A DNA stretch of 12,426 nt from MKRK01 sp001896915. GTDB taxonomy: Bacteria; Bacillota; Clostridia; Oscillospirales; Acutalibacteraceae. Of this stretch, positions 1-7,791 are shown one piece after another. The notes under the pieces are model-generated. The model was given only the letters and a program-made list of their open reading frames with translations, had not been told where the DNA came from and did no database searches. Made by a program: the position numbers and the translations under genes. Location of the stretch: contig CALJJF010000164.1 in NCBI GenBank assembly GCA_937973935.1, forward strand, positions 1 to 12,426, read 5' to 3'. The first letter of the stretch is position 1. Every line of letters starts with the position of its first letter.

Positions 1-1146
1 GGTGGCGATATCATTTTTGTGGTGGATGACAATGCTTCCACTCTGTCTGATTTCCGCTTTAAACGGAAATATATCGCCGAAAACGGCAAGGATGGCTTTT
101 CCGGAAAAAGCTCAGGAAAAGGCGGCAAGGATCTGACCATCAAGGTTCCACGGGGTACGCTCATCAAAGACGCAAAAAGCGGCAGAATCATCAAGGATAT
201 GTCCACGGACGAGCCCTTTGTCTGCGCCAAGGGCGGCAGAGGCGGCTGGGGAAACCACCATTTCGCCACACCCACCCGTCAGGCACCCCGTTTTGCAAAA
301 AGCGGGAACCCCGGCATCGATATGGACATTGTTCTGGAGCTGAAGCTCATTGCCGATGTAGGGCTTCTCGGTTTTCCCAACGTGGGAAAATCCACCCTTG
401 TTTCCGTCGTCAGCGAAGCCAAGCCGAAAATTGCCAATTATCATTTTACCACACTGACGCCGGTTCTCGGCGTCGTGAGAATTGCCGAGGGTACATCCTT
501 TGTCATTGCGGACATTCCGGGCGTCATTGAAGGTGCCGGAGAAGGTCTCGGATTGGGTCATGAGTTTTTGCGCCATATTGAACGGTGCCGACTGATCATC
601 CACATGGTGTATATTTCAGGCAGTGAGGGAAGAGACCCCATCAGCGATTTTGAAACCATCAACAAGGAGCTTGCCGTGTTCAGCGAATCCCTGTCGGTAC
701 TTCCTCAAATCGTGGCGGGCAACAAATGCGACCTTGCAACGGAAGAACAGATCGAGACGTTCCGCACCTATATTGAAGAAAAAGGTTACACCTTTTTCCC
801 CATTATGGCTGCCATCAGTGAAGGCACCAGAAATCTGATGAACCATACAGCCGCACAGCTGGCCAAACTGCCGCCGGTGGTTCATTTTGAGCCGGAGGCT
901 GCACCCATTGAGGAGCTGCCTGTGGAACAGGAGTTTACCCTTCGTGTCGAGGACGGAATTTACATCATCGAGGCACGCTGGCTGGCAAAAATCATGAATA
1001 CCATTGACCCGGATGATTATGAATCGCTCCAGTATTTTCAGCGGGTTCTTAAGTTGTCCGGTATTCTGGACGCTTTGGTGGAGAAGGGGATCAAGCAAGG
1101 GGACACCGTTTCCATTTATGATATGGAGTTTGATTACATTCCCTAA
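1..1146 (+). CDS. obg: Obg-family 50S assembly GTPase, 5'-truncated by window edge
   Basis: Ribosome-associated GTPase that acts in late 50S subunit assembly and stress/ppGpp responses. The frame is open from base 1, which encodes GGDIIFVVDD, an internal part of the Obg fold, so the true start lies outside the window and about 40-45 residues are missing. The GTG at 19 is an internal valine, not a start. Domains in the visible 381 residues: the glycine-rich Obg fold to about residue 110; a G domain with the P-loop GFPNVGKS (bases 370-393), switch II DIPG, and base-specificity NKCD (bases 721-732); and a C-terminal OCT domain ending in the typical MEFDYI tail. Oddities: the usual Asp of the HxVDxS stretch is Tyr (HMVYIS), and the G5 region reads FPIMAAISEG where a serine-alanine pair is normal. 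mrnC follows after 28 nt. Family assignment is secure. Confidence 0.97.
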   Translation, partial: GGDIIFVVDDNASTLSDFRFKRKYIAENGKDGFSGKSSGKGGKDLTIKVPRGTLIKDAKSGRIIKDMSTDEPFVCAKGGRGGWGNHHFATPTRQAPRFAKSGNPGIDMDIVLELKLIADVGLLGFPNVGKSTLVSVVSEAKPKIANYHFTTLTPVLGVVRIAEGTSFVIADIPGVIEGAGEGLGLGHEFLRHIERCRLIIHMVYISGSEGRDPISDFETINKELAVFSESLSVLPQIVAGNKCDLATEEQIETFRTYIEEKGYTFFPIMAAISEGTRNLMNHTAAQLAKLPPVVHFEPEAAPIEELPVEQEFTLRVEDGIYIIEARWLAKIMNTIDPDDYESLQYFQRVLKLSGILDALVEKGIKQGDTVSIYDMEFDYIP

Positions 1147-1174
1147 ACGATGCGCTTTTGAAAAGGACGATACG

Positions 1175-1567
1175 GTGGAAAGATTGCTAGGCAATGATAT
1201 TGATGTAGCTGCATTGAGCCCGGGGGCACTTGCCTTCGTGGGTGACGCTGTGTTTTCCCTCATGGTGAGTGAAGACCTGGCAAAGAAAAACCGCCCTTCA
1301 GGGGCGTTACATAGCATCTCGGTAACAAGGGTCAACGCGGTGGCACAGGCAGCCGGCTACAAGAAGATCGAAGCGCAGCTCACCGAGCAGGAAATCGCTG
1401 TTTATAAGCGCGGACGAAATTTGAATGTTCATAATATCCCCAGAGGCGCCACACCGGGACAGTATCACAGCGCCACCGGTTTGGAAGCCCTGTTCGGTTA
1501 TTTGTATTTAAGCAATGAAATTGAACGGCTTCGCGAGATTTTTTATCTCCTGAGTGATGAATGTTAG
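1175..1567 (+). CDS. mrnC: Mini-ribonuclease III (Mini-III), 23S rRNA maturation
   Basis: RNase III-type endonuclease without a dsRNA-binding domain. In Bacillus subtilis the family trims the double-stranded ends of pre-23S rRNA on the assembling 50S particle. The 130-residue length fits the family. Visible motifs are ALAFVGDAVF near the N terminus (with the catalytic Asp), the basic KRGRN stretch, and LEALFGYLYL near the C terminus (with the metal-binding Glu). The reading frame stays open upstream into the end of obg, but no plausible start lies there. The GTG at 1175 is preceded by AAAAGGA at 1161-1167, about 7-8 nt away, and gives an N terminus (VERLLGNDID) of family-typical length, so I chose it. 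It sits 28 nt after the obg stop and about 30 nt before the yitT-family gene on the same strand, so the three are probably co-transcribed. Confidence 0.93.
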   Translation: MERLLGNDIDVAALSPGALAFVGDAVFSLMVSEDLAKKNRPSGALHSISVTRVNAVAQAAGYKKIEAQLTEQEIAVYKRGRNLNVHNIPRGATPGQYHSATGLEALFGYLYLSNEIERLREIFYLLSDEC

Positions 1568-1597
1568 TGTAAAAAACCGGGCAGAATAAGCACGGTG

Positions 1598-2473
1598 ATG
1601 AAATTGAAGGATAAAACAAAAGCATTATGGAAAGACGGCGCTGCACTGATTGCAGGCAGTGCTGTTTATGCATTGTCGGTTCATTCTTTTACGGCGCCCA
1701 ACCACATCGCACCGGGGGGTGTTACCGGTATTTCCACCTTCATCCACTACCTGACGGGGTTTCCCATCGGTACCATGATGCTGATTCTAAACATCCCGAT
1801 TTTGCTTTTGGGCGTGTATAAGCTGGGAATAAAATTTCTGGCGAAAACCATTATTTCTACGGTGCTGATTTCTGTTCTTATTGATATTTTTGCCGTTGTT
1901 CTGCCAGTGTATCAAGGGGATAAGATTTTAGCCGCTCTATACGGCGGTGTGCTGACCGGCTTCGGGCTCGCGATTATCTTTTTGCGTGGCGGAACCACAG
2001 GAGGAACGGATATCATCGCCCGTGTCATCAATGTACAGTTCCCGTTTTTCTCAATGGGCAGAATTATATTGATGATTGATTTTATCGTTATTGTTGCGGC
2101 GGCGTTTGTGTTTTGGAGCATTGAAAGCGCTCTGTATGCCATGATAGCGATCTATACCGCATCTAAAATTATTGATAACATCATGTTTGGCGCCGACAGG
2201 GGCAAAATGATGATGGTGATTTCGGACCAACCCAGAGAGCTGGCAAAGGAGATTATGCACAGTCTGACCCGTGGGGTTACGATCATAGAGGGCAGCGGTG
2301 CCTACACCAGTAAAAAAAAGGAAATTATACTTTGCGCTCTTCGGAGAAATGAAACCGCAAAGCTCCATAAACTTATTCGAGAGATTGACAAAACCGCTTT
2401 CACTGTGGCGCTGGAAGCAGGAGAGATTTTAGGAGAAGGCTTTAAGCAATTACCGGATGAAAAGACCCGTTAA
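1598..2473 (+). CDS. YitT family membrane protein (YitT membrane domain + DUF2179)
   Basis: Predicted integral membrane protein of 291 residues, of the normal size for the YitT/YpjC/YqfU group common in Bacillota; the substrate or role is not established. Hydrophobic segments lie at roughly residues 15-31, 58-76, 82-104, 111-130, 154-175 and 178-196. Conserved family motifs are APGGVTGIS after the first segment and RGGTTGGTDIIARV after the fourth. The last ~90 residues form the soluble DUF2179 domain, including VTIIEGSGAYTSKKKE, which is reminiscent of small ligand-binding folds. The start is ambiguous between GTG at 1595 and ATG at 1598, with only a weak purine stretch upstream; I prefer ATG. 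The TAA stop lies inside the left arm of the terminator hairpin at 2465-2491. It is the last gene of the obg-mrnC run, and no functional link to those two genes is visible. Confidence 0.92.
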   Translation: MKLKDKTKALWKDGAALIAGSAVYALSVHSFTAPNHIAPGGVTGISTFIHYLTGFPIGTMMLILNIPILLLGVYKLGIKFLAKTIISTVLISVLIDIFAVVLPVYQGDKILAALYGGVLTGFGLAIIFLRGGTTGGTDIIARVINVQFPFFSMGRIILMIDFIVIVAAAFVFWSIESALYAMIAIYTASKIIDNIMFGADRGKMMMVISDQPRELAKEIMHSLTRGVTIIEGSGAYTSKKKEIILCALRRNETAKLHKLIREIDKTAFTVALEAGEILGEGFKQLPDEKTR

Positions 2474-2491
2474 GGTGAATCCTTAACGGGT
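2465..2491 (+). terminator. Rho-independent terminator between converging yitT and uxuA
   Basis: A perfect 11-bp stem, ACCCGTTAAGG pairing with CCTTAACGGGT, encloses a 5-nt loop (TGAAT) and is followed on the + strand by TTCTTGTTTTATT. The yitT-family stop codon (2471-2473) is inside the left arm. On the - strand the same hairpin starts 9 nt after the uxuA stop and is followed by CTTTTC, a weaker U-tract. It is therefore probably strong for the + strand transcript and may also serve the arg-uxuA transcript. Confidence 0.88.
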
Positions 2492-2499
2492 TTCTTGTT

Positions 2500-3543
2500 T
2501 TATTGTTCTGTGTTTTTGCTGACAGCTTCCCATAGGCCGAGGAGATATACGGCGCCTAAGGCACGGTCATATAGGCCGTAACCGTATCTGCCGGTCTCGC
2601 CCCAGATCATTCTGCCGTGGTCCGGGCGGATATAATAATCAAAGCCGCTTTCATACAGAGCCTTTACGATTTCGTACATATCGAGAGAACCGCAATTGCT
2701 GGGGTGTGCGGTTTCTTCAAAACAGCGTTCGCCGGTGTGCTTGATGTTACGCAGATGTGCAAAATATATGCGACTGCCAAACTTACGAATCATTTTTGGC
2801 AAATCATTGAAGATACCTGCGCCCAGTGAACCGGTGCAGAAGGATAAGCCGTTTGCCTCACTATCATAGAGTGTTAAGAAACGTTCCAGATTGGCTTCGT
2901 TGGTGATGATTCTCGGCAAGCCGAAGATGCCCCAGGGTGGATCGTCCGGATGGATGGCCATTCTGACGCCGGCCTCTTCCGCAGCGGGGATGATCTTGGA
3001 CAAAAACCGTTTCAGGTTTGCCCAAAGGGTTTCTTCCGTTACGGTTTCGTACTGTTTTAACAGATCCTTTAATTCTTCCTTGCCATAGCTCTCGTCCCAG
3101 CCGGGGAGGGACAGTTCACTCTCGGCAGGGTTCAGGGAAAGCACGGTGGCATCGTCATAAGCAAGGCTGTTGGAACCGTCGGCGTTCTGGTGTTCCAGCT
3201 CGCTTCTCAGCCAGTCAAACACTGGCATGAAATTGTAGCAGATTACCTTAACACCGGCTTTGCCCAGTCTTCTGACATTCTCACAGTAATTCTCAATGAG
3301 TACATCACTGTCCGGAGTCCCAAGCTTGATTTTTTCGTGAACGGGAACGCTTTCCACGACCTCGAAGGCAAGACCCTTGTCATTGATTTTTTGTTTCAGT
3401 GCCGCTATTCTGTCTTCCGGCCAAACCTCGCCCACGGGAACGTCGTAAATCGCAGATACAATGCCCGACATCAGCGGAATCTGGCGGATTTTTTCCAGTG
3501 TTACCGGGTCGCTGTCCCCGTACCACCTGAAGGTCATTTTCAT
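2500..3543 (-). CDS. uxuA: Mannonate dehydratase (D-mannonate to 2-keto-3-deoxygluconate)
   Basis: Dehydrates D-mannonate in glucuronate catabolism, giving 2-keto-3-deoxy-D-gluconate in the cytoplasm. The 347-residue length is typical of the Gram-positive UxuA family. It opens with the usual MKMTFRWYG and carries AIHPDDPPWGIFGLPRI (His198), SFCTGSLG (Cys236), AHLRN (His263) and IRPDHGR (Asp308). By family knowledge these residues are the divalent metal ligands and active site, so it should be functional. The ATG at 3543 is preceded by AAGGA, which overlaps the argF TAA stop, with a rather long 12-nt spacing. The argF stop is only 16 nt upstream, so uxuA appears to be the last gene of the arginine operon. 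None of its usual partners (uxuB, uxaC, kdgK, kdgA) is in the window. The family is very clear; why it is placed here is not. Confidence 0.96.
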   Translation of the reverse strand: MKMTFRWYGDSDPVTLEKIRQIPLMSGIVSAIYDVPVGEVWPEDRIAALKQKINDKGLAFEVVESVPVHEKIKLGTPDSDVLIENYCENVRRLGKAGVKVICYNFMPVFDWLRSELEHQNADGSNSLAYDDATVLSLNPAESELSLPGWDESYGKEELKDLLKQYETVTEETLWANLKRFLSKIIPAAEEAGVRMAIHPDDPPWGIFGLPRIITNEANLERFLTLYDSEANGLSFCTGSLGAGIFNDLPKMIRKFGSRIYFAHLRNIKHTGERCFEETAHPSNCGSLDMYEIVKALYESGFDYYIRPDHGRMIWGETGRYGYGLYDRALGAVYLLGLWEAVSKNTEQ

Positions 3544-3559
3544 AGGTATATCATTTCCT

Positions 3560-4474
3560 TTATCTATATTTTTCGCTCATCAGCTTGACCATGACAGCCT
3601 TTTGCGCATGGAGCCTGTTTTCGGCTTCTTCGAAAATCTCGCCGGCATGGGCTTCAAATACTTCCGCAGTGATTTCTTCTCCTCTGTGGGCAGGCAGGCA
3701 GTGCTGAACGATTGCATCCGGCTTTGCCAGCGCCAGTAAGGTGTTATTGACCTGATAGCCGTCAAAGGCAATTTTGCGTTTTTCCGCTTCGCCTTCTTGT
3801 CCCATGGAGGCCCATACGTCTGTTATGATAACATCGGCGTCCGCTGCCGCTTTTTCCGGGTTGTCAGACAATTCAAAATTTCCGGTTTCATAGGCATATT
3901 CAAGCACGCTTTCGGAGGGATGATACCCTTCCGGACATGCCACGGAAACCTTCATGCCGACCTTAAGACCGCCGACGATGAGGGAATTCATCATATTATT
4001 TCCGTCTCCGATAAAACACAGTTTCAAGGATTCAAGGCGGCCTTTGTATTCCCGAATGGTCATCAAGTCCGCAAGCACCTGGCAGGGATGGGCAAAATCC
4101 GTCAGCCCGTTGATGACCGGGATGGAGCCGTGCAGTGCCAACATTTCTACCTCGGTCTGTTCAAAGGTTCTGATCATGATGCCGTCCAGATATCTGGACA
4201 ATACCCTGGCGGTGTCCTCTACAGGTTCACCCCTGCCAATCTGCAGGTCGTTGGCGGAAAGAAAGAGGGCTTGACCGCCCAACTGATACATGCCGACTTC
4301 AAAGGAAACCCTTGTTCTGGTAGAGGATTTTTGAAAAATCATACCCAGAGATTTTCCTGCCAGCAAAGGATGAGGAATGCCGTGCTTCAATTCGTATTTT
4401 AACTGATCCGCTAAGTTCAGGATATCATAAATTTCTTCTTTTGAAAGGTCTAGGAGCTTTAAAAGGTGGTTCAT
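3560..4474 (-). CDS. argF: Ornithine carbamoyltransferase, anabolic
   Basis: Transfers the carbamoyl group from carbamoyl phosphate to ornithine, giving citrulline. The 304-residue length is normal for the family. Signatures in order are the carbamoyl-phosphate loop SSTRTR (residues 50-55), HPCQ (129-132), the DVWASMG segment (219-225) that binds ornithine, and the HCLPAHRG loop (258-265) with the catalytic Cys. The ATG at 4474 overlaps the argD TGA in an ATGA (4 nt), and GGGGGA lies about 6 nt upstream as ribosome binding site. It lies inside an arginine biosynthetic operon with no arcA or arcC nearby, so the anabolic role is much more likely than a catabolic ArcB role. The carbamoyl phosphate must come from an enzyme encoded elsewhere. 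Confidence 0.97.
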   Translation of the reverse strand: MNHLLKLLDLSKEEIYDILNLADQLKYELKHGIPHPLLAGKSLGMIFQKSSTRTRVSFEVGMYQLGGQALFLSANDLQIGRGEPVEDTARVLSRYLDGIMIRTFEQTEVEMLALHGSIPVINGLTDFAHPCQVLADLMTIREYKGRLESLKLCFIGDGNNMMNSLIVGGLKVGMKVSVACPEGYHPSESVLEYAYETGNFELSDNPEKAAADADVIITDVWASMGQEGEAEKRKIAFDGYQVNNTLLALAKPDAIVQHCLPAHRGEEITAEVFEAHAGEIFEEAENRLHAQKAVMVKLMSEKYR

Positions 4475-5679
4475 ATTGTTTCCCCCGTGTTTTTTGATAA
4501 AACTGCATTGAGCAGCGACAGACCTTTGTTGATATCTTTATAGGAAATGTTCAGAGGGGGCAAAAGCCGCAGAAGTGATTTTGCCGTCAGCACAATCAGC
4601 CCGTTATCAATACATTTTTTAGCAATATCGGAGCTGACGCCGTTTTCCAGCTCGATCCCTATCATTAAGCCCATACCGCGGACCGATTTGACACCGGGCA
4701 TATAAGTGATTTTTTCACGCATATAACTGCCCTTTGTTTCGACCAAATCGAGAAACTCCGGATCACCGATTTTTTGCATCACATACAGGGCGCCGGCACA
4801 GGCAACGGGGTTGCCGCCGAAGGTGGTACCATGGGTGCCTGCAGACAGCACATTACCGAGAAATTCCTTACACAGGCATGCACCGATGGGAAGACCGCCG
4901 CCCAGTCCTTTGGCAAGAGTGGTGATGTCCGCCTGAATGCCGTAATGCTCGGCAGCCAGAAATCTGCCGGTTCTGCCCACGCCGGTCTGAACCTCGTCAA
5001 TTATCAGCAGAATATCCTTGGCCCGGCAAAGAGCCGCAACCTCCTCCAGATAGTCGCCCGAAAGAGGAACCACACCGCCTTCCCCTTGTATGATTTCCAG
5101 AATGACTCCGCAGGTGGTGTTATCGGCTTTTTTAATCAGCTCACCGATATCACCGGCAGCGGCATAGTCAAACCCCTCTGCAAAGGGAAAAAACCAATTG
5201 TGCATGGCGTTCTGACCGGTAGCGGTCAGGGTAGCCAGTGTTCTGCCGTGGAAGGAATTGTTGAGGGTGATGATTTTGTTTCTGCCGGGGCCGTATTTAT
5301 CAAAGCTGTATTTCCTGGCGATTTTGATGGCACATTCGTTGGCTTCCGCCCCGGAATTACAAAAAAATGCTTTGGCGTAGTCTGTTTGCTCACACAAGAC
5401 CTCCGCCAATTCTGCTGTGACAGGGCTGAAATATAAATTCGAAACATGCTGGAGCTTGCCGGCCTGAGCGGCAACGGCTTTTGCCCAGCCCTTGTCGCTG
5501 TAGCCCAGAGAGTTGACCCCGATGCCGGAGGTGAAATCAATAAATTCCCGACCGTCAACATCATAAGCCTTCGCACCTTTTCCGCTGCCGATGGCAAGAT
5601 TATACCTTGCATAGGCAGGGATATGATATTTTTTATCCTTGTTGATAATTTCGCAGTACAAAATAGAACCCCCAATCAT
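4471..5679 (-). CDS. argD: Acetylornithine aminotransferase (PLP enzyme)
   Basis: PLP-dependent class-III aminotransferase that converts N-acetylglutamate semialdehyde plus glutamate to N-acetylornithine. Visible motifs, numbered from the ATG at 5679, are CNSGAEAN (107-114), SFHGRT (142-147), IIDEVQTGVGRTG (226-238, Asp228 contacting the PLP pyridine nitrogen), LAKGLGGGLPIG with the Schiff-base Lys257, and THGTTFGGNP (282-291). Length is 402 residues. The ATG overlaps the argB stop by 4 nt, but I see no Shine-Dalgarno sequence before it. A TTG at codon 7 (5661-5659) has GGGGG 7 nt upstream and gives an N terminus that lines up better with usual ArgD proteins, so a 396-residue protein is a real alternative. 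Its stop overlaps the argF start. Its operon position favours the arginine role over related aminotransferases such as GabT or LysJ. Confidence 0.95.
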   Translation of the reverse strand: MIGGSILYCEIINKDKKYHIPAYARYNLAIGSGKGAKAYDVDGREFIDFTSGIGVNSLGYSDKGWAKAVAAQAGKLQHVSNLYFSPVTAELAEVLCEQTDYAKAFFCNSGAEANECAIKIARKYSFDKYGPGRNKIITLNNSFHGRTLATLTATGQNAMHNWFFPFAEGFDYAAAGDIGELIKKADNTTCGVILEIIQGEGGVVPLSGDYLEEVAALCRAKDILLIIDEVQTGVGRTGRFLAAEHYGIQADITTLAKGLGGGLPIGACLCKEFLGNVLSAGTHGTTFGGNPVACAGALYVMQKIGDPEFLDLVETKGSYMREKITYMPGVKSVRGMGLMIGIELENGVSSDIAKKCIDNGLIVLTAKSLLRLLPPLNISYKDINKGLSLLNAVLSKNTGETI

Positions 5680-6530
5680 AAAAACATGGTTCCCACGCCT
5701 TCATCTGAAAGCATCTCGATTAAGATAGCGTGGGGAATACGGCCGTCAATAATATGCGCACGGCGCACACCCCGGCGAACGGCTTCCACACAGCAGTCGA
5801 TTTTGGGAATCATGCCGCCGGAGATAATACCCTGTTTCTTCAGACCCGCCACTTCACTGACATTGACAACGGGAATCAGGGTGCTTTCATCCTCTTTGTT
5901 TTTTAAGAGACCTCTGATATCGGTCATTAAAATAAGCTTTTCCGCTGACAGCTCCGCCGCTATTCTGGCGGCTGCCGTGTCGGCGTTGATGTTATACACC
6001 TCGCCGTTTTCACCGGAGGCAATGGTTGCAACAACCGGAATGTAACCCGAAGCGATGGCATCGTTGATGGTGGTCACGTTGATTGCTGTGATGTCTCCCA
6101 CATAGCCGATGTCCGCTTCTTCGTATTTTTTCGCCTTGATCATGCCGCCGTCCAGACCGCAGAGTCCGATGGAACGGCCGTTTTCGGCTTCAATGAGCTT
6201 GACAAGGTCCTTGTTCACCTTGCCCGCCAGCACCATTTGCACCACATCCGCCGTTTCCTTGTCGGTATAGCGCAGTCCGTTTACAAAACGGCTTTCCTTG
6301 CCCATTTTTGTTAACATGTCGGTGATTTCGGGACCGCCGCCATGAACCAAAACTACGTTGATACCCACCAACGAGAGCAGAACAAGATCTGTCATGACAG
6401 CCTTCTTCAGTTCATCATTGATCATGGCATTTCCGCCGTATTTGATCACAACCGTTTTGTTGTTGTAGTTCTGGATATAGGGAAGCGCCTGGGCCAGAAC
6501 CTGTGATCTGTCGAAATTTGATATATTCAT
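5676..6530 (-). CDS. argB: Acetylglutamate kinase, arginine-sensitive type
   Basis: Phosphorylates N-acetylglutamate, the committed and usually feedback-controlled step of the ArgJ-type pathway. Amino-acid kinase fold, 284 residues. Motifs are VVIKYGGNAM with Lys30, VHGGGPEI (62-69), NINADTAA (180-187) and SGGMIPK (237-243) with the conserved Lys243. About 25 residues (MNISNFDRSQVLAQALPYIQ and on) precede the first kinase strand. By family knowledge this is the N-terminal helix that joins dimers into the arginine-inhibited hexamer. The C-terminal HIIDGRIPHAILIEMLSDEG and following GVGT segment matches the inhibitor-binding signature, so I infer feedback inhibition by arginine. It starts 22 nt after the argJ stop, with a weak GGTG ribosome binding site about 5 nt before the ATG, and overlaps argD by 4 nt. 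Confidence 0.97.
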   Translation of the reverse strand: MNISNFDRSQVLAQALPYIQNYNNKTVVIKYGGNAMINDELKKAVMTDLVLLSLVGINVVLVHGGGPEITDMLTKMGKESRFVNGLRYTDKETADVVQMVLAGKVNKDLVKLIEAENGRSIGLCGLDGGMIKAKKYEEADIGYVGDITAINVTTINDAIASGYIPVVATIASGENGEVYNINADTAAARIAAELSAEKLILMTDIRGLLKNKEDESTLIPVVNVSEVAGLKKQGIISGGMIPKIDCCVEAVRRGVRRAHIIDGRIPHAILIEMLSDEGVGTMFL

Positions 6531-6552
6531 CTATTCACCAGCTTATTCTAAA

Positions 6553-7791
6553 TTAAGTGCGGTAATCTCCGTTTATTTTAACATAATCATAGGTTAGATC
6601 GCAACCGAAAGCTGTTGCGTTTTCGTTACCGTCTTCCAAATCGATTAATATTTCTATTTCTTTTTCTTTTAAAATTTCTGCCGCAATCTCTTCTGAGAAA
6701 TCAACCCCCGCGCCTCTTTCACATACGAGAATTTCACCGCTGGCAGAAGCAAACCGCAGACGCACTGTATCGATGGAAAGAGAGGCACCCGAATACCCAA
6801 TTGCACAAAGCACCCGGCCCCAGTTGGCGTCACCGCCGAACATGGCCGCTTTGAAAAGGGAAGAGGTGATTACACTTTTGGCAATGATCCGTGCGTTCTT
6901 TTTGTCGACCCCGCCGGTCACCTTGCAGGTCAACAGCTTTGTTGCTCCTTCGCCGTCACGGGCGATTTCACGGGACAGGCTTTCGTTCATGGAATACAGC
7001 GCTTGTTTGAAAACGGCATAGTCCTCATTTACCCTGTCGATGAGATCGTTGCCGGCTCCACCGGAAGCAAGAACCGAAACCATATCGTTGGTGGAGGTAT
7101 CACCGTCCACGCTGACCATATTGAAGGTATCTTCAATCACTGCCGACAATGCTTTTTGGAGCATGGCGGGAGAAATGGCAGCGTCGGTGGTAATGAAGCA
7201 AAGCATTGTTGCCATGTTGGGATGGATCATACCGGAGCCTTTGGCGATACCGCCCATTTTCACGGTTTTCCCTTGCAGGGTGAATTCCAGTGCAAATTCT
7301 TTTTTGAAGGTATCGGTGGTCATAATCGCCTCTGCGGCATCGGAACTTCCGGTTGCCGACAGGCTTTCCTTCAGCAAAGCTTTTGCATGGATAATAGGCT
7401 CGATGGGAAGAATCTGACCGATGACACCGGTAGATGCCACAATCACATCCTGTGAGGGAATCCCGCAAACCTCTGCGGCAACCTCACACATTTTCATGGC
7501 TTTTTCTTCACCATCTGCATTGCAGGTGTTGGCATTGCCGGAATTGCAGATCACGGCTTGTGCGTATCCGTCTGCAATATTTTGCCCGGTTACAATGATG
7601 GGAGAGCCTTTTACAAGGTTCTGGGTATAAACAGCCGCAGCAGAACACCGTCTGTCTGCCAGAATCAGAGCCAGATCAGATTTTGATTTATTTTTGCGAA
7701 TACCGCAGTGTACGCCAGCCGCGGTAAACCCAACAGGGGCGGTGACACCGCCGTCAATGTATTTTATATTCAATCCTATCGCTACCTTCAT
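6553..7791 (-). CDS. argJ: Glutamate N-acetyltransferase / ornithine acetyltransferase
   Basis: Transfers the acetyl group from N-acetylornithine to glutamate, releasing ornithine and regenerating N-acetylglutamate. Bifunctional members also make N-acetylglutamate from acetyl-CoA. The 412-residue precursor is expected to self-cleave between Ala194 and Thr195 in PNMATMLCF; Thr195 becomes the N-terminal nucleophile of the beta chain. Oxyanion-hole residues are in the ASTGVIG stretch (Thr121-Gly122), and the C terminus has the classic DLTYDYVKINGDYRT. The absence of argA or argE from an otherwise complete operon suggests, but does not prove, bifunctionality. The ATG at 7791 directly abuts the argC TAA (no gap) and lacks a clear ribosome binding site. 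A TTG at codon 7 (7773) is an alternative start, as many homologues begin close to the IDGGVTAP motif. Confidence 0.97.
   Translation of the reverse strand: MKVAIGLNIKYIDGGVTAPVGFTAAGVHCGIRKNKSKSDLALILADRRCSAAAVYTQNLVKGSPIIVTGQNIADGYAQAVICNSGNANTCNADGEEKAMKMCEVAAEVCGIPSQDVIVASTGVIGQILPIEPIIHAKALLKESLSATGSSDAAEAIMTTDTFKKEFALEFTLQGKTVKMGGIAKGSGMIHPNMATMLCFITTDAAISPAMLQKALSAVIEDTFNMVSVDGDTSTNDMVSVLASGGAGNDLIDRVNEDYAVFKQALYSMNESLSREIARDGEGATKLLTCKVTGGVDKKNARIIAKSVITSSLFKAAMFGGDANWGRVLCAIGYSGASLSIDTVRLRFASASGEILVCERGAGVDFSEEIAAEILKEKEIEILIDLEDGNENATAFGCDLTYDYVKINGDYRT

Noticed and set aside
1150..1161. Mini-ORF ATG-CGC-TTT-TGA between obg and mrnC
   Set aside because: It has no ribosome binding site and is out of frame with mrnC; it is most likely chance.
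112..1335. Long open frames on the - strand opposite obg and mrnC (163 and 239 codons)
   Set aside because: They lie wholly antisense to genes with clear motifs; their translations show no recognisable domain, and they lack good ribosome binding sites.
1380..1673. 97-codon - strand frame across the mrnC/yitT junction
   Set aside because: It is antisense to two real genes, with no recognisable motif.
3190..6045. Several long + strand open frames opposite uxuA, argF, argD and argB (up to 220 codons)
   Set aside because: These are antisense shadows of well-supported genes; no family motifs are visible and the proteins have a noncoding-like composition.
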